Source: Deltaproteobacteria bacterium (GTDB lineage: Bacteria; Myxococcota_A; UBA9160; UBA4427). From it: a DNA stretch of 64,000 bases. Of this stretch, positions 14,140 through 25,436 are shown one piece after another (the first letter of the stretch is position 1; each line of letters starts with the position of its first letter). The notes below the pieces were generated by a model that saw nothing but the letters and a program-made list of their open reading frames with translations, was not told the origin of the DNA and did no database searches. Location of the stretch: contig PBFW01000009.1 in assembly GCA_002719955.1 (NCBI GenBank), positions 95,029 to 159,028 of the forward strand. Reading direction: 5' to 3'. Position numbers and translations under genes: made by a program.

Positions 14140-15110
14140 GATGATTCTCCGAGGAGCATATCGCCGATCCGTGCGAGGTCTTCGAGGTTGAAATAGTTGA
14201 TCTCGAGCTTTCCGCCGCCCTCCGTGTTGGGGTGAAGGGTGACCTTCGTCTGGAGGCGCCGTTCGATCTTCTCGATGTAGGCCCGGGTGTCCGGGTCGAG
14301 AGCGGGTATCGGCGGCTTGAGCTTCGGCTCCCGGATCGGCCGGCGGCGGGTGCCGCCGACCTCCCGCGCCGCCCGCTCCGACGCTCGCACCGAAAGCGAT
14401 TGGCTGAGAATCCTCGCCCTCAGGCTCTCGCGTACCTCGACGTCGGTGACCTGAAGCAAGGCTTTCGCGTGGCCCATGCTGAGCCGCCCGTTTTCCACGT
14501 CGCCCTGGATCGTTTGGCTGAGGTCGAGCAGGCGGATATGGTTCGCGACGGAGGAGCGATCCATAGCGACCTTCCGGCCGATCTCGTCCTGCGTATGGCC
14601 GGCGTCAGCGAGGGCTTGATAGGCATAGGCGAGTTCGATCGGGTTGAGGTCCTGACGCTGGACATTTTCGACGATGGCCAGCTCCAGGCGATCGGCGGGG
14701 TCGACGTCGAGGACGACGACGGGAATCGTCTTGCGCCCGGCGAGCTGACTGGCCCGAAAGCGGCGTTCGCCCATGACCAGCTCGAAGCGCGCGGCCGCCC
14801 TGCGAACGACGACGGGCTGAAGCACACCGTGTTGGCCGATGGAACGCGACAGTTGTTCGAGCGAGAGCGGATCGAATTCGCGCCGGGGCTGGTCGGGATT
14901 GGGGTCGATCAGCTCGATTTCGAGCTCCTGAGGACTCTGAGAATCCACGTTCGGATCCGGCTGTCGCATCTGAGTGTCGACACTAATTTGTGTTTCGCCG
15001 AATGGCGCCGGTGTCCCAGAGGGACCGGGCACAGGGGCTTCCGCCGACTGCGCCGGACTCGAGATCAGTGCGCCCAACCCTCTTCCTAGAGCACTTCGTC
15101 GTTGACTCAT
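14136..15110 (-). CDS. parB: Chromosome-partitioning protein ParB
   Basis: DNA-binding CTPase that loads at parS, 324 residues. It has the ALGRGLGALI start recognised by ParA, the N-terminal CTP-binding region with GVLQPVVVR and ELVMGERRFRAS (the GERRxRA box), a helix-turn-helix around QDEIGRKVAMDRSSVANHIRLL, and a C-terminal dimerisation domain (TKVTLHPNTEGGGKLEINYF). A good ribosome-binding site (GGAGG) precedes the ATG. parA lies just upstream and bactofilin just downstream. Confidence 0.97.
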   Translation of the reverse strand: MSQRRSALGRGLGALISSPAQSAEAPVPGPSGTPAPFGETQISVDTQMRQPDPNVDSQSPQELEIELIDPNPDQPRREFDPLSLEQLSRSIGQHGVLQPVVVRRAAARFELVMGERRFRASQLAGRKTIPVVVLDVDPADRLELAIVENVQRQDLNPIELAYAYQALADAGHTQDEIGRKVAMDRSSVANHIRLLDLSQTIQGDVENGRLSMGHAKALLQVTDVEVRESLRARILSQSLSVRASERAAREVGGTRRRPIREPKLKPPIPALDPDTRAYIEKIERRLQTKVTLHPNTEGGGKLEINYFNLEDLARIGDMLLGESS

Positions 15111-15131
15111 CTTCGCCTCCTGGGCAGTTGC

Positions 15132-15995
15132 CTACGCGAACTCTCCGCTCGAGTCTTCGAGAGAGCCTTCCGGTGGAGAGGATATCGCCCGACCCGGCAA
15201 GACCGGTGGCTTGCGCGGAGGCGTCGTGAGAGTCAGCTGCGCCAGCAACTCGTCGGCGAGCTTCACGTACGAGGCTGCGCCCTTTGAATGAATGTCATAA
15301 AGGAGGATCGGTTGCCCGTGGCTGGGGGCTTCTGAAAGACGGATATTTCGCGGGATGCGCGTTCGGTATACCTTGTCTCCAAAATGACTTCGCACTTCTG
15401 CTTCGACCTGGCGGCTCAGGTTGTTTCTTTGGTCGACCATCGTGAGGACGATGCCCTGGATAGCCAGTCTTGGATTGAGCTTCCCCGTCACCAGGGTCAC
15501 GGTCTCAACCAGATTCGCGAGGCCTTCGAGCGCGTAATATTCGCATTGGAGCGGGATGAGAACCGCATCCGCCGCGGTCAGCGCGTTCACGGTCAACAGA
15601 CCCAATGAGGGCGGACAGTCGATCAGGATGATTTCGTACGCGTCGCCGATCGCGCGAATGGATTGGGCCAGTCGATACTCTCTGGCCTCCACCGAAACAA
15701 GCTCGACTTCGGCCCCGACGAGGTCCCTACCGGCCGGCACGACATGCACGGTCTCGAGTTCGGTTTCGTAGGCACATTGGGTCAGCGGGATCTCATCGAT
15801 GAGCGCATCGTAGATCTGTCGCTCGGCGTTCGTGATCCCGTAGGCACTGCTCGCGTTCGCCTGCGGATCCATGTCGATGAGGAGCGTGGGGCGTTCCGAG
15901 GCTCCCAGGCACGCGGCCAGGTTTACCGCCGTGGTTGTCTTGCCGACGCCGCCCTTCTGGTTGACGACGGCGATCACAAACGGGCTTGAAGCCAT
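15132..15995 (-). CDS. parA: Chromosome-partitioning ATPase ParA (Soj)
   Basis: Walker-type ATPase that moves ParB-parS complexes. The deviant Walker A KGGVGKTTTAVNLAA begins about 15 residues after the chosen ATG at 15995, followed by DMDPQANAS and the segment IDCPPSLGLLTVNAL. It is about 287 residues from this start. In-frame ATGs at 16016 and 16031 are possible alternatives and would add a short basic tail. The C-terminal 30 residues are proline- and serine-rich. Confidence 0.96.
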   Translation of the reverse strand: MASSPFVIAVVNQKGGVGKTTTAVNLAACLGASERPTLLIDMDPQANASSAYGITNAERQIYDALIDEIPLTQCAYETELETVHVVPAGRDLVGAEVELVSVEAREYRLAQSIRAIGDAYEIILIDCPPSLGLLTVNALTAADAVLIPLQCEYYALEGLANLVETVTLVTGKLNPRLAIQGIVLTMVDQRNNLSRQVEAEVRSHFGDKVYRTRIPRNIRLSEAPSHGQPILLYDIHSKGAASYVKLADELLAQLTLTTPPRKPPVLPGRAISSPPEGSLEDSSGEFA

Positions 15996-16170
15996 GCGTT
16001 CTCTCGCTTGATCCATGGGGAGAACGGGCATTTCACTCCGCCTTGCTCTTCCCCCCAGATGAGTCGGCGACCATACGGAACAAACGAGGGCCCGTCTTTC
16101 GTTTGGTAACACAGTCGGCGTCGAATGCGAGTGCCTCGCACTCGAGACAGGGCGGTAAGGGGGAATCTCC

Positions 16171-16836
16171 CTATTTGCCCGAAGCTCGAGCGATCCAGAG
16201 CCTGCGCGCAGATCCGATTCCGGGGACGACGTATTCCCGAAGGGTCATTTCTTCAAAGCCGTCGGGAGCCTTCGGTGAAATGGCGGCTTCGGAAGCCGGA
16301 AGCGCCAGAATCGAGGCGGAATGGGACCATTCGGCCATCAGTTCGAACGCGCGCCGCGGCTGGGTCATCGCCTGGGCAACGACGATGTCGCATGGAGTCT
16401 GCTCGACTTCATCCGAACGTCCTAGAATCGATGAGACGTTTTCGATCCCGAGTCGCCGCCGCGCTGCGCGCTGAAAGTGATTCCGCTTGAGCCTTGATTC
16501 GACGAGAGTGACACTCAGATCGGGATAGAGGATTGCGATGGGGAGCCCTGGAAAACCAGCCCCGCTCCCAAGGTCCGCAAGGCTGGTCGAGCTTGATAAT
16601 TCCGGCAGGGATGCGGCAAGAGCTGCTGCGTCGAGGACCAGGCGCGATGTCATCTCCATGGGGTCACGGTGACCCGTCAGATTGATGCGACCGGCCCAAT
16701 GACCGAGTATCCCGACCAATTCGGTGAGCTGCTCAAGCTGCTTCTGGCTGCTGGGAAGCGAGAGTTCGGCGAGCCCTTGCTCTAATCGTGAAAAGACGGC
16801 GATCTCGGTCGCTTGTCGAGAGTCGCCGTCTTTCAT
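16171..16836 (-). CDS. rsmG: 16S rRNA (guanine-527-N7)-methyltransferase RsmG
   Basis: SAM-dependent methyltransferase, 221 residues. It shows the RsmG fingerprint: the helical N-terminus, WAGRINLTG, the SAM-binding loop LADLGSGAGFPGLPIAI, VESRLKRNHF, and a later catalytic region around VVAQAM. It starts at ATG after GGAG. A parS-like palindrome overlaps its leader. The usual neighbours mnmE and mnmG are absent. Confidence 0.95.
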   Translation of the reverse strand: MKDGDSRQATEIAVFSRLEQGLAELSLPSSQKQLEQLTELVGILGHWAGRINLTGHRDPMEMTSRLVLDAAALAASLPELSSSTSLADLGSGAGFPGLPIAILYPDLSVTLVESRLKRNHFQRAARRRLGIENVSSILGRSDEVEQTPCDIVVAQAMTQPRRAFELMAEWSHSASILALPASEAAISPKAPDGFEEMTLREYVVPGIGSARRLWIARASGK

Positions 16837-16845
16837 TTTGTGCTC

Positions 16846-16861
16846 CGTTCCACGGGGAACG
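16846..16861. promoter_or_regulatory. parS-like site 1
   Basis: CGTTCCACGGGGAACG is a near-palindrome that differs from the well-known parS consensus TGTTCCACGTGGAACA at three positions. It lies about 250 bases-scale from parA, just before the rsmG start and touching its ribosome-binding region. It is nearly the reverse complement of the second site 40 bases away. Confidence 0.65.
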
Positions 16862-16901
16862 TTTCAATCAGAATCGAATACCCGTCTCACGGACTCATCG
16901 G

Positions 16902-16917
16902 CGTTCCCCGTGGAACA
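16902..16917. promoter_or_regulatory. parS-like site 2
   Basis: CGTTCCCCGTGGAACA differs from the parS consensus TGTTCCACGTGGAACA at two positions. It lies in the short gap between rsmG and jag. Together with site 1 it gives two ParB loading sites in inverted orientation, close to the parAB genes and to the presumed replication origin. Confidence 0.7.
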
Positions 16918-16952
16918 GGGGATTCGCCCCGGGTAGACCCTGAGCAGCAGCG

Positions 16953-17882
16953 TCAGGAAGACTCCCCAACCGCCTCTTCGTATTCGGGAGCCCCTTCGGG
17001 AACCACCAGGACCTGCCGGTATCGACCTTCTCCGATGCTCATCGTGGCCACATTCTCGACCTCTCGGATCTTGATATGAATGGTTCGTCTATCCCGACCA
17101 TTCATCGGATCGAGCGCAATCGAACGCCCCGTCTCCTTGGCCCGCTTGACCGCGCGGTCCGAGAGTCGGCCCAACATCTCTTCTCGCTCGTCACCACCGC
17201 CCTCGACGTCCACCACGATCCGCGGTGCATCTTCACTCTGCCGCATCGCCACCTGGTTCGTGATCAACTGAAGCGCGTCAGTCCCACGACCGTCACCTGC
17301 CTGCAACACCTCAGCCGCTGCACCGCTCAACTGATAGATCAGGAAACCCCCTTCAGCGGACTCGGAGATCTCGAACGAGCCGAGCTTCATGCGCTCCACG
17401 GCCCCCAGCACAAATTCACCGATCGCCCCGATCTCCCCCTTGGGGGTACCCTTCGAATCAGCCACCGCTGCGAGCTCCTCCGACTTGAGCTCTTCCCGCG
17501 GGGCCTCTCGCTCTGATCGGCCACCCCGGCCTCGACCGCCTCTTTCGCGACCCTCGTTGCGATCTCCGCGGTCGCGACGCGGGCCACGATCATCGCCGCG
17601 ACCCCGCCCGCGCTCTCGACCTCCCCGGTCCCCACGATCCCGACCCCGGTCTCCTCGGTCGCGCTCGCCCCCGCCATCGCTAGGCCTCGGACCGCGTGCA
17701 GCCACGTCTTTCGGCACCGCGACGACCACGGTCCGGCCGGCCGTGCCAAAGATCTCACCCTCCGGCGCGACGATGAATTTCAGGTCACTCTCCTCCTTCC
17801 CGAAAAATTCCGCCGCCTGTGCGCGCACGTCCTCGAGGCTCTCCCCAACAAATTCATTCGGTTCCTGTCGCTGGTCATACAT
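16953..17882 (-). CDS. jag: Jag/KhpB-family RNA-binding protein with a long RGD-rich linker
   Basis: A 309-residue protein of the YidC operon. Residues 1-57 form the Jag_N domain (SLEDVRAQAAEFFG, IFGTAG). Then comes a low-complexity segment of about 65 residues made almost only of Arg, Gly, Asp and Glu (repeats like RDRGDRG). A KH-type domain follows, in which the GxxG loop reads GDGRG, and a C-terminal R3H domain with RRTIH and SIGEGRYRQV. KhpB proteins bind RNA and affect cell division in Firmicutes. The long charged linker is unusual and suggests a disordered, RNA-contacting spacer. Confidence 0.93.
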   Translation of the reverse strand: MYDQRQEPNEFVGESLEDVRAQAAEFFGKEESDLKFIVAPEGEIFGTAGRTVVVAVPKDVAARGPRPSDGGGERDRGDRGRDRGDRGGRERGRGRGDDRGPRRDRGDRNEGRERGGRGRGGRSEREAPREELKSEELAAVADSKGTPKGEIGAIGEFVLGAVERMKLGSFEISESAEGGFLIYQLSGAAAEVLQAGDGRGTDALQLITNQVAMRQSEDAPRIVVDVEGGGDEREEMLGRLSDRAVKRAKETGRSIALDPMNGRDRRTIHIKIREVENVATMSIGEGRYRQVLVVPEGAPEYEEAVGESS

Positions 17883-17935
17883 CGATCTCTCTCAATCTCG
17901 CCGTCGCGGCGTGTTATGTCACCGCAACTCGGCGG

Positions 17936-19672
17936 TCAGCTCTTCGGCTGCAGGTGATTCCGAACCCAATATTGATGAGCGATGCCGAGGAGGTTGCTCA
18001 CCGTCCAATAAAGAACCAGTCCGGAAGGAAAGGTGTAGGAAATAAAAAGCATCATGCCCGGCATCATGATCAGCATCATGCGTGCCTGCACAGGATCCAT
18101 TCCTGTCTGCGGCATCATCTTCTGTTGCACAAACATGCTCGCGCCCATGATCAAAGGAAGAATACGGACCGGAAAATCGAGGCCTGGCAAGGTGAACAAC
18201 GTCGCCGGCTGTGAAAGGTCATCGATCCAAAAAACAAAAGGTGCGTGTCGAAGGCCGATCGACGTCCGAAGCGCGTAGAAGAGACCGATCAACACTGGCA
18301 TCTGCAGGAAGAGTGGAAGACAACCGCCCAAGGGGTTGATGCCCTCCTCGCGATAGAACTTCATCATCTCTTCGGATTGCTTCTGCTTATCGTCCTTGAA
18401 TCGCTCCTGCAGCGCCTTGAGCTTGGGCTGCACCTCTCGCATGCGCTCGGATGACCGCATCTGTCGAACCATGAGCGGTGCGGTGACGATTCGCACCAAG
18501 ATCGTCAATACGATGATCGCGAATCCATAATTCGGAATAAACGCATAGAGTTTATCCAACGCGATCTCGAAGAAGCGAGTCAGCGGCTCGAGCCAGCTCC
18601 AACCCCGATCCACCGATTTGCCGAGCTGCGCGTTCGCGTGGGCGAGAGCGTCCGGCGTCTTCGGACCCAAAAAGCCTCGCAAGGATTCCATCGCGACACC
18701 GCGCGAGGCGACACCGACCCCCGGAAGCAGCATGCGCACTTCGCCACTTTCGCCTTCCTCGATCGCCCGAAACTCAACATCGAAACGAGGGCGCTCCTCC
18801 GGGTCGATCACGAGACCCGCAAAATATCGAATATCGAAGCCGGCCCATTTCGAGCGACCTTCGATATCCTCCGTGCCGTCGCCGGGATCACCGAAGCTGA
18901 AGAAGCCCGGCTGGCCAATGGCTTGTACAAAACTTCGCGTCACACCGACCTCCTCACCATAGGCGACGAGGGACATCTCCTGGAAATCATCCCGAAGAGA
19001 GGTTTGCGCGGAGAGCAACACCTCGAAACGAGCGTCCACAGGATCCGTGAGGTAGCTCTCGAAGGAGAGTTCCAAATCGAAGCCATAACCCTCGGCATCG
19101 AGTCGGATCGTTCGGGTGAGTACGCCCGCCGGATTCTCCGCGCGCTGGACGACCTCACGCGGCGATTCGCGAATGACCTCGAAGCGCGAACGGGCGAAAC
19201 TCGCCCCGGAGATTCCGGCAACGTCTGTGACGATCACGGGACGTTCGGTGTCAATCAATTCGATCGGAATGTCACCGTCCGGTAACCGCTCATTGAAGTC
19301 TCGAAGCGTCCAGCCGGTGATCAGCCCTGGACCATTAGAGATCTTCGCGACGACATATTCATTCTCGAGAATGGTCGAAGAAAGTGGAATCACGCGATCG
19401 GGTCGAGTGACTTGCGTCGGCACCGCCTCGCTCGGCTTCGGGTCCGAAAGCGAAACCCTCGCTGAGTTCGCATCGCTCAGGGAATCCGCAGTGTAAACCG
19501 GTGCCAGGTCACTCGCGGACGTCGATCCAGAACTGCTCTCTGCTTCTGCCGTCGCTTGTAACTCCGCCTCCATCGCGATCGCGGATTCGACGCGGCGTTC
19601 TTCCTGGTACATGACATAGGTCACGAAGACCATCATCGAGAGAGCGAATGCGAGAACTGTGTTTCGATCCAC
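17936..19672 (-). CDS. yidC: Membrane protein insertase YidC
   Basis: A 578-residue insertase of the Gram-negative type: an N-terminal transmembrane anchor (residues 6-24), a large periplasmic domain (about 60-340), then the conserved 60KD_IMP core. The core includes the hydrophilic-groove Arg in LTILVRIVTAPLMVRQM, the loop EEGINPLGGCLPLFLQMP, and five membrane helices. The start is GTG. It inserts proteins such as the F0 subunits encoded nearby. It is followed by jag and preceded by yidD. Confidence 0.97.
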   Translation of the reverse strand: MDRNTVLAFALSMMVFVTYVMYQEERRVESAIAMEAELQATAEAESSSGSTSASDLAPVYTADSLSDANSARVSLSDPKPSEAVPTQVTRPDRVIPLSSTILENEYVVAKISNGPGLITGWTLRDFNERLPDGDIPIELIDTERPVIVTDVAGISGASFARSRFEVIRESPREVVQRAENPAGVLTRTIRLDAEGYGFDLELSFESYLTDPVDARFEVLLSAQTSLRDDFQEMSLVAYGEEVGVTRSFVQAIGQPGFFSFGDPGDGTEDIEGRSKWAGFDIRYFAGLVIDPEERPRFDVEFRAIEEGESGEVRMLLPGVGVASRGVAMESLRGFLGPKTPDALAHANAQLGKSVDRGWSWLEPLTRFFEIALDKLYAFIPNYGFAIIVLTILVRIVTAPLMVRQMRSSERMREVQPKLKALQERFKDDKQKQSEEMMKFYREEGINPLGGCLPLFLQMPVLIGLFYALRTSIGLRHAPFVFWIDDLSQPATLFTLPGLDFPVRILPLIMGASMFVQQKMMPQTGMDPVQARMMLIMMPGMMLFISYTFPSGLVLYWTVSNLLGIAHQYWVRNHLQPKS

Positions 19673-19696
19673 GAAGTTGAAGCCTTCTCTACCCGT

Positions 19697-20059
19697 CTAC
19701 GGAACGGGATCGTATCCGCCGCGGTGAAAGGGGTGACAGCGAAGCAATCGTCGAGCGCCGAGCAGAGCACCAGGCCAGAGACCGTGGCGTGCGATCGATT
19801 CCTCCGTAAACACCGAACAGGACGGTTCGAAGCGACACCCCGAGCCCAGAAGAGGTCGGAGCATGCCGCGATAGAGGAGAAAGAACCCGCGAATAATGAG
19901 ATTCGAGCGCGGCACCGGCGATCGGCTCGAAGCGGATTCGAGATGCGAAAGAGCCTCGGGGGATTCTGCTCGCACGAGAGGATCTCCCCCCCCCGGAACA
20001 CCTTCAGCTCGCGTCCCCCCGACCTGCGAGAATCTCGACATCGCTTGTGTCTTCCCCAC
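19697..20059 (-). CDS. yidD: Membrane protein insertion efficiency factor YidD
   Basis: A small membrane-associated protein. The conserved core is the last ~65 residues: [33 protein letters not shown], and [18 protein letters not shown], with the characteristic Cys residues. The reading frame allows 120 residues from GTG at 20059; ATG at 20041 is an alternative. Either way, a non-conserved N-terminal extension of about 50 residues precedes the domain, longer than the usual 70-90-residue protein. It sits in the standard place between rnpA and yidC. Confidence 0.92.
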   Translation of the reverse strand: MGKTQAMSRFSQVGGTRAEGVPGGGDPLVRAESPEALSHLESASSRSPVPRSNLIIRGFFLLYRGMLRPLLGSGCRFEPSCSVFTEESIARHGLWPGALLGARRLLRCHPFHRGGYDPVP

Positions 20060-20066
20060 GGGATTC

Positions 20067-20531
20067 CTATCCCTTATCTTGGTCGATCGACTCGAGATCC
20101 AGGAGTTTGCAGAGCTGCTCGTCCAGCTCCTTCAGAGAAAGCTTCGAGCCAGATCGCCGCGCGATGATCACCAGATCGATATCAGAAGGGAAATCCCCTC
20201 GCCGCTGCCGAAACCACTCCCGCGTTCGGCGCTTGAAGCGATTGCGCACAACGGCATTACCGACCTTCCGGCTCGCGGTGATCCCCAGGCGACTTCCGAT
20301 ACGCAGAACATTACCTAAACATCTGGAATCATTTGTATTTTTATATCTTCGGGTCGTCATCACGACCACGTGGCGGCAGGCACGTCGACGCCCCCGGCGC
20401 ATCACGCGTCGAAAATCCCTCGAGTCGAGAAGACGGTCAGAACGCTCGAAGCGACCGGTCGTCCCACCGGAACTCATTTCTGCGCCCAGTTGATCCGGAC
20501 GAAAACGCTTGAGAACCGGAAGCTCACGCAC
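20067..20531 (-). CDS. rnpA: Ribonuclease P protein component
   Basis: Protein subunit that assists the RNase P ribozyme in tRNA 5' maturation. The 154 residues contain the substrate-binding RNR signature [20 protein letters not shown] and the preceding GSRLGITAS strand. The frame opens at GTG (20531); an ATG at 20477 would remove an N-terminal tail not typical of the family and may be the real start. It lies 33 bases downstream of rpmH, the usual arrangement. Confidence 0.93.
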   Translation of the reverse strand: MRELPVLKRFRPDQLGAEMSSGGTTGRFERSDRLLDSRDFRRVMRRGRRRACRHVVVMTTRRYKNTNDSRCLGNVLRIGSRLGITASRKVGNAVVRNRFKRRTREWFRQRRGDFPSDIDLVIIARRSGSKLSLKELDEQLCKLLDLESIDQDKG

Positions 20532-20564
20532 CCGTGTGACACTGACCGAGGCGCCAAGAAGACG

Positions 20565-20714
20565 CTACTTGGACGCGACGGTCGCCGCGAGTCGCTTACG
20601 ACCTTTGGCCCGGCGACGCTTCAAGATGGCGCGTCCCGACTTGGTCTTCATCCGCTCGCGGAATCCGTGCTTGCGGAGGCGTTTGATTCGGCTGGGCTGA
20701 AATGTCCGCTTCAT
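20565..20714 (-). CDS. rpmH: 50S ribosomal protein L34
   Basis: A 49-residue, very basic ribosomal protein beginning [18 protein letters not shown] and ending [11 protein letters not shown], matching L34 along its whole length. This short gene was read directly from the reverse strand; the ATG is at 20714 and the TAG at 20565. It heads the rpmH-rnpA-yidD-yidC-jag group. A possible -10 element (TATAGT, reverse complement of 20821-20826) lies about 100 bases upstream without a clear -35. Confidence 0.97.
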   Translation of the reverse strand: MKRTFQPSRIKRLRKHGFRERMKTKSGRAILKRRRAKGRKRLAATVASK

Positions 20715-21266
20715 CTCTGCGGATCCTCACTCTCTCTCGCGGTCTATTCGCGTTCGGCTCGCTGCATTGACGCGTTTGATGCGCCTGTCCATCACCCTAC
20801 CGTGATTCATCGAATTCCGACTATACCCGAACAGCGTCTCGCTCATTCGAAGTGATGATCCGGGATGATTGGGGCAGGTCGGCCCGTCGTCACATGCGCG
20901 GCGTGCACGGGGACGATAGGGTCGACCAGGAAGCGCGGAAGCTTACCGGGGAGCGTCGGGCCCTGTCAATACGCCCCAGGTCAGCCTCCTTTCCGAGCAA
21001 AACCGCGCAGATTTTCTGAAATCCTGGCTCGCGGTGTTTCATCAATGCTGCTCGCTCCGACCGACCTCCCCGTGTTACCCTGCCGACAGAAGACGAAACG
21101 CATATTCGAAAAGCCTGCAAGCTGTCTTATCCAACACGACCGGACAGCGCCTCGGCAAATCTGAAACACTAATTCCTTCGGTAGTTTGGGTCCCTTTTGT
21201 CCGACGGACTATCACCTTCTATTACTACTCTTTAATTTTTCTATTCCAAAACAGAAGAGAGCGCGG
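20715..21266. other. Divergent intergenic region, candidate replication origin without dnaA
   Basis: A gap of 552 bases between rpmH (minus) and dnaN (plus), at the point where gene direction switches for the whole surrounding 25 kb. In many bacteria oriC and dnaA are here; dnaA is absent. One DnaA-box-like TTATCCAAC (from 21127) is seen but no exact TTATCCACA. An AT-rich stretch (21219-21250) next to dnaN could be an unwinding element or simply the dnaN promoter. No open reading frame in it is convincing. Confidence 0.4.
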
Positions 21267-22391
21267 ATGAAACTCTCGATTACAAAAACCGAGTTCCTTC
21301 GCGGTCTCGGTCGTATTCAGTCAATCGTCGAAAAGCGAAACTCGATGCCGATCCTCGCGAATACGCTGATCGAAGCCCCGACTACGGGGGAAGAGGCGCG
21401 CTTACAACTTGCTGCGACCGATCTCGAAGTCGGGGTGCGTAGTCAACATGTGGCCTCCGTTACCGAAGCAGGTGGATTGACCGTTTCTGCCAAGAAGCTC
21501 TTCGAAATCGTCCGTGAGCTTTCGGATGAAAAAATCGAACTGGAAGCAACCGTCAATTCATATCTCGAAATCCGATGCAATCGAAGTCGCTTCACCCTCG
21601 CGGGCACGGCAGCGGAGGAATATCCCACACTGCCCGAATTCAGCCCCGAAAAGACCGTTCCGGTCTCTGCAGCGATATTGAGCGCGATGATCGAACGCAC
21701 GATGTACGCGGCTTCAATCGATGAGACCCGATACAATCTCAACGGCGTATATCTGGAAGTGCTCGGAGAACCAGGAGAGATTCGCCTGGTCGCCACCGAT
21801 GGACATCGACTCGCATGTGTGGATCGCGAAATCGATGGCGACGTCAGTACTCTCGCCAGTGGAGTCATTATCCCACGCAAGGGTCTGGGTGAACTCAAAC
21901 GTCTCGTCGACGAAGACGACGCCGAAGAAATCGAACTCGCCTTTGCGAATAACAGCGGGCTGGCGCGCAAGGGTGATGTCACGCTCGTGATGCGACTGAT
22001 CGAGGGAGAGTTTCCCAATTACAACCAGGTGATTCCGAAGGATCTCACGCGACATCTGATCCTTTCAACGGAATCGCTCGTGCAAGCGGTGAAGCGCGTA
22101 GCACTCTTGTCTTCCGAACGAAGTCGAGCCGTGAAGCTCGATCTCTCCGATGGACAACTCGTGATTACGTCGAATAATCCGGATCTGGGGGACGCGCGCG
22201 AAGAGCTCGATATCGACTATGCCGGTGAACCGCTCTCGATCGGATTCAACGCGCGCTATCTGCTCGACGCGATCAACGCGGTCCAGCTCAAGGAGATTCG
22301 CTTCTCCTTCCAGGATGAACTCTCACCTTCGCGAATCACGCCGCCGGATGATGAAAAAACGCTGGCCGTGGTCATGCCGATGCGGATCTGA
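21267..22391 (+). CDS. dnaN: DNA polymerase III sliding clamp (beta subunit)
   Basis: Processivity clamp, 374 residues from the ATG giving MKLSITKTEFLRGLGRIQ. The three clamp domains are visible, with markers SMPILANTLIEA, IRLVATDGHRLAC, EGEFPNYNQVIP and the conserved C-terminus LAVVMPMRI, the hydrophobic tail next to the peptide-binding pocket. A longer reading to 21186 is rejected because it adds non-homologous residues. It is normally preceded by dnaA and followed by recF; neither is present. Confidence 0.97.
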   Translation: MKLSITKTEFLRGLGRIQSIVEKRNSMPILANTLIEAPTTGEEARLQLAATDLEVGVRSQHVASVTEAGGLTVSAKKLFEIVRELSDEKIELEATVNSYLEIRCNRSRFTLAGTAAEEYPTLPEFSPEKTVPVSAAILSAMIERTMYAASIDETRYNLNGVYLEVLGEPGEIRLVATDGHRLACVDREIDGDVSTLASGVIIPRKGLGELKRLVDEDDAEEIELAFANNSGLARKGDVTLVMRLIEGEFPNYNQVIPKDLTRHLILSTESLVQAVKRVALLSSERSRAVKLDLSDGQLVITSNNPDLGDAREELDIDYAGEPLSIGFNARYLLDAINAVQLKEIRFSFQDELSPSRITPPDDEKTLAVVMPMRI

Positions 22392-25363
<2,972 letters not shown>

Positions 25364-25436
25364 GACGTTCTCATGCGATCATCCCGGACCTGCGGGTTGC
25401 GAGCGATTGCGCCGATAGATGGGTAGATAGAAGACC

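Noticed and set aside
21127..21135. DnaA box TTATCCAAC
   Set aside because: Single, with mismatches to TTATCCACA; one weak box cannot define an origin. It is mentioned only as part of the region description.
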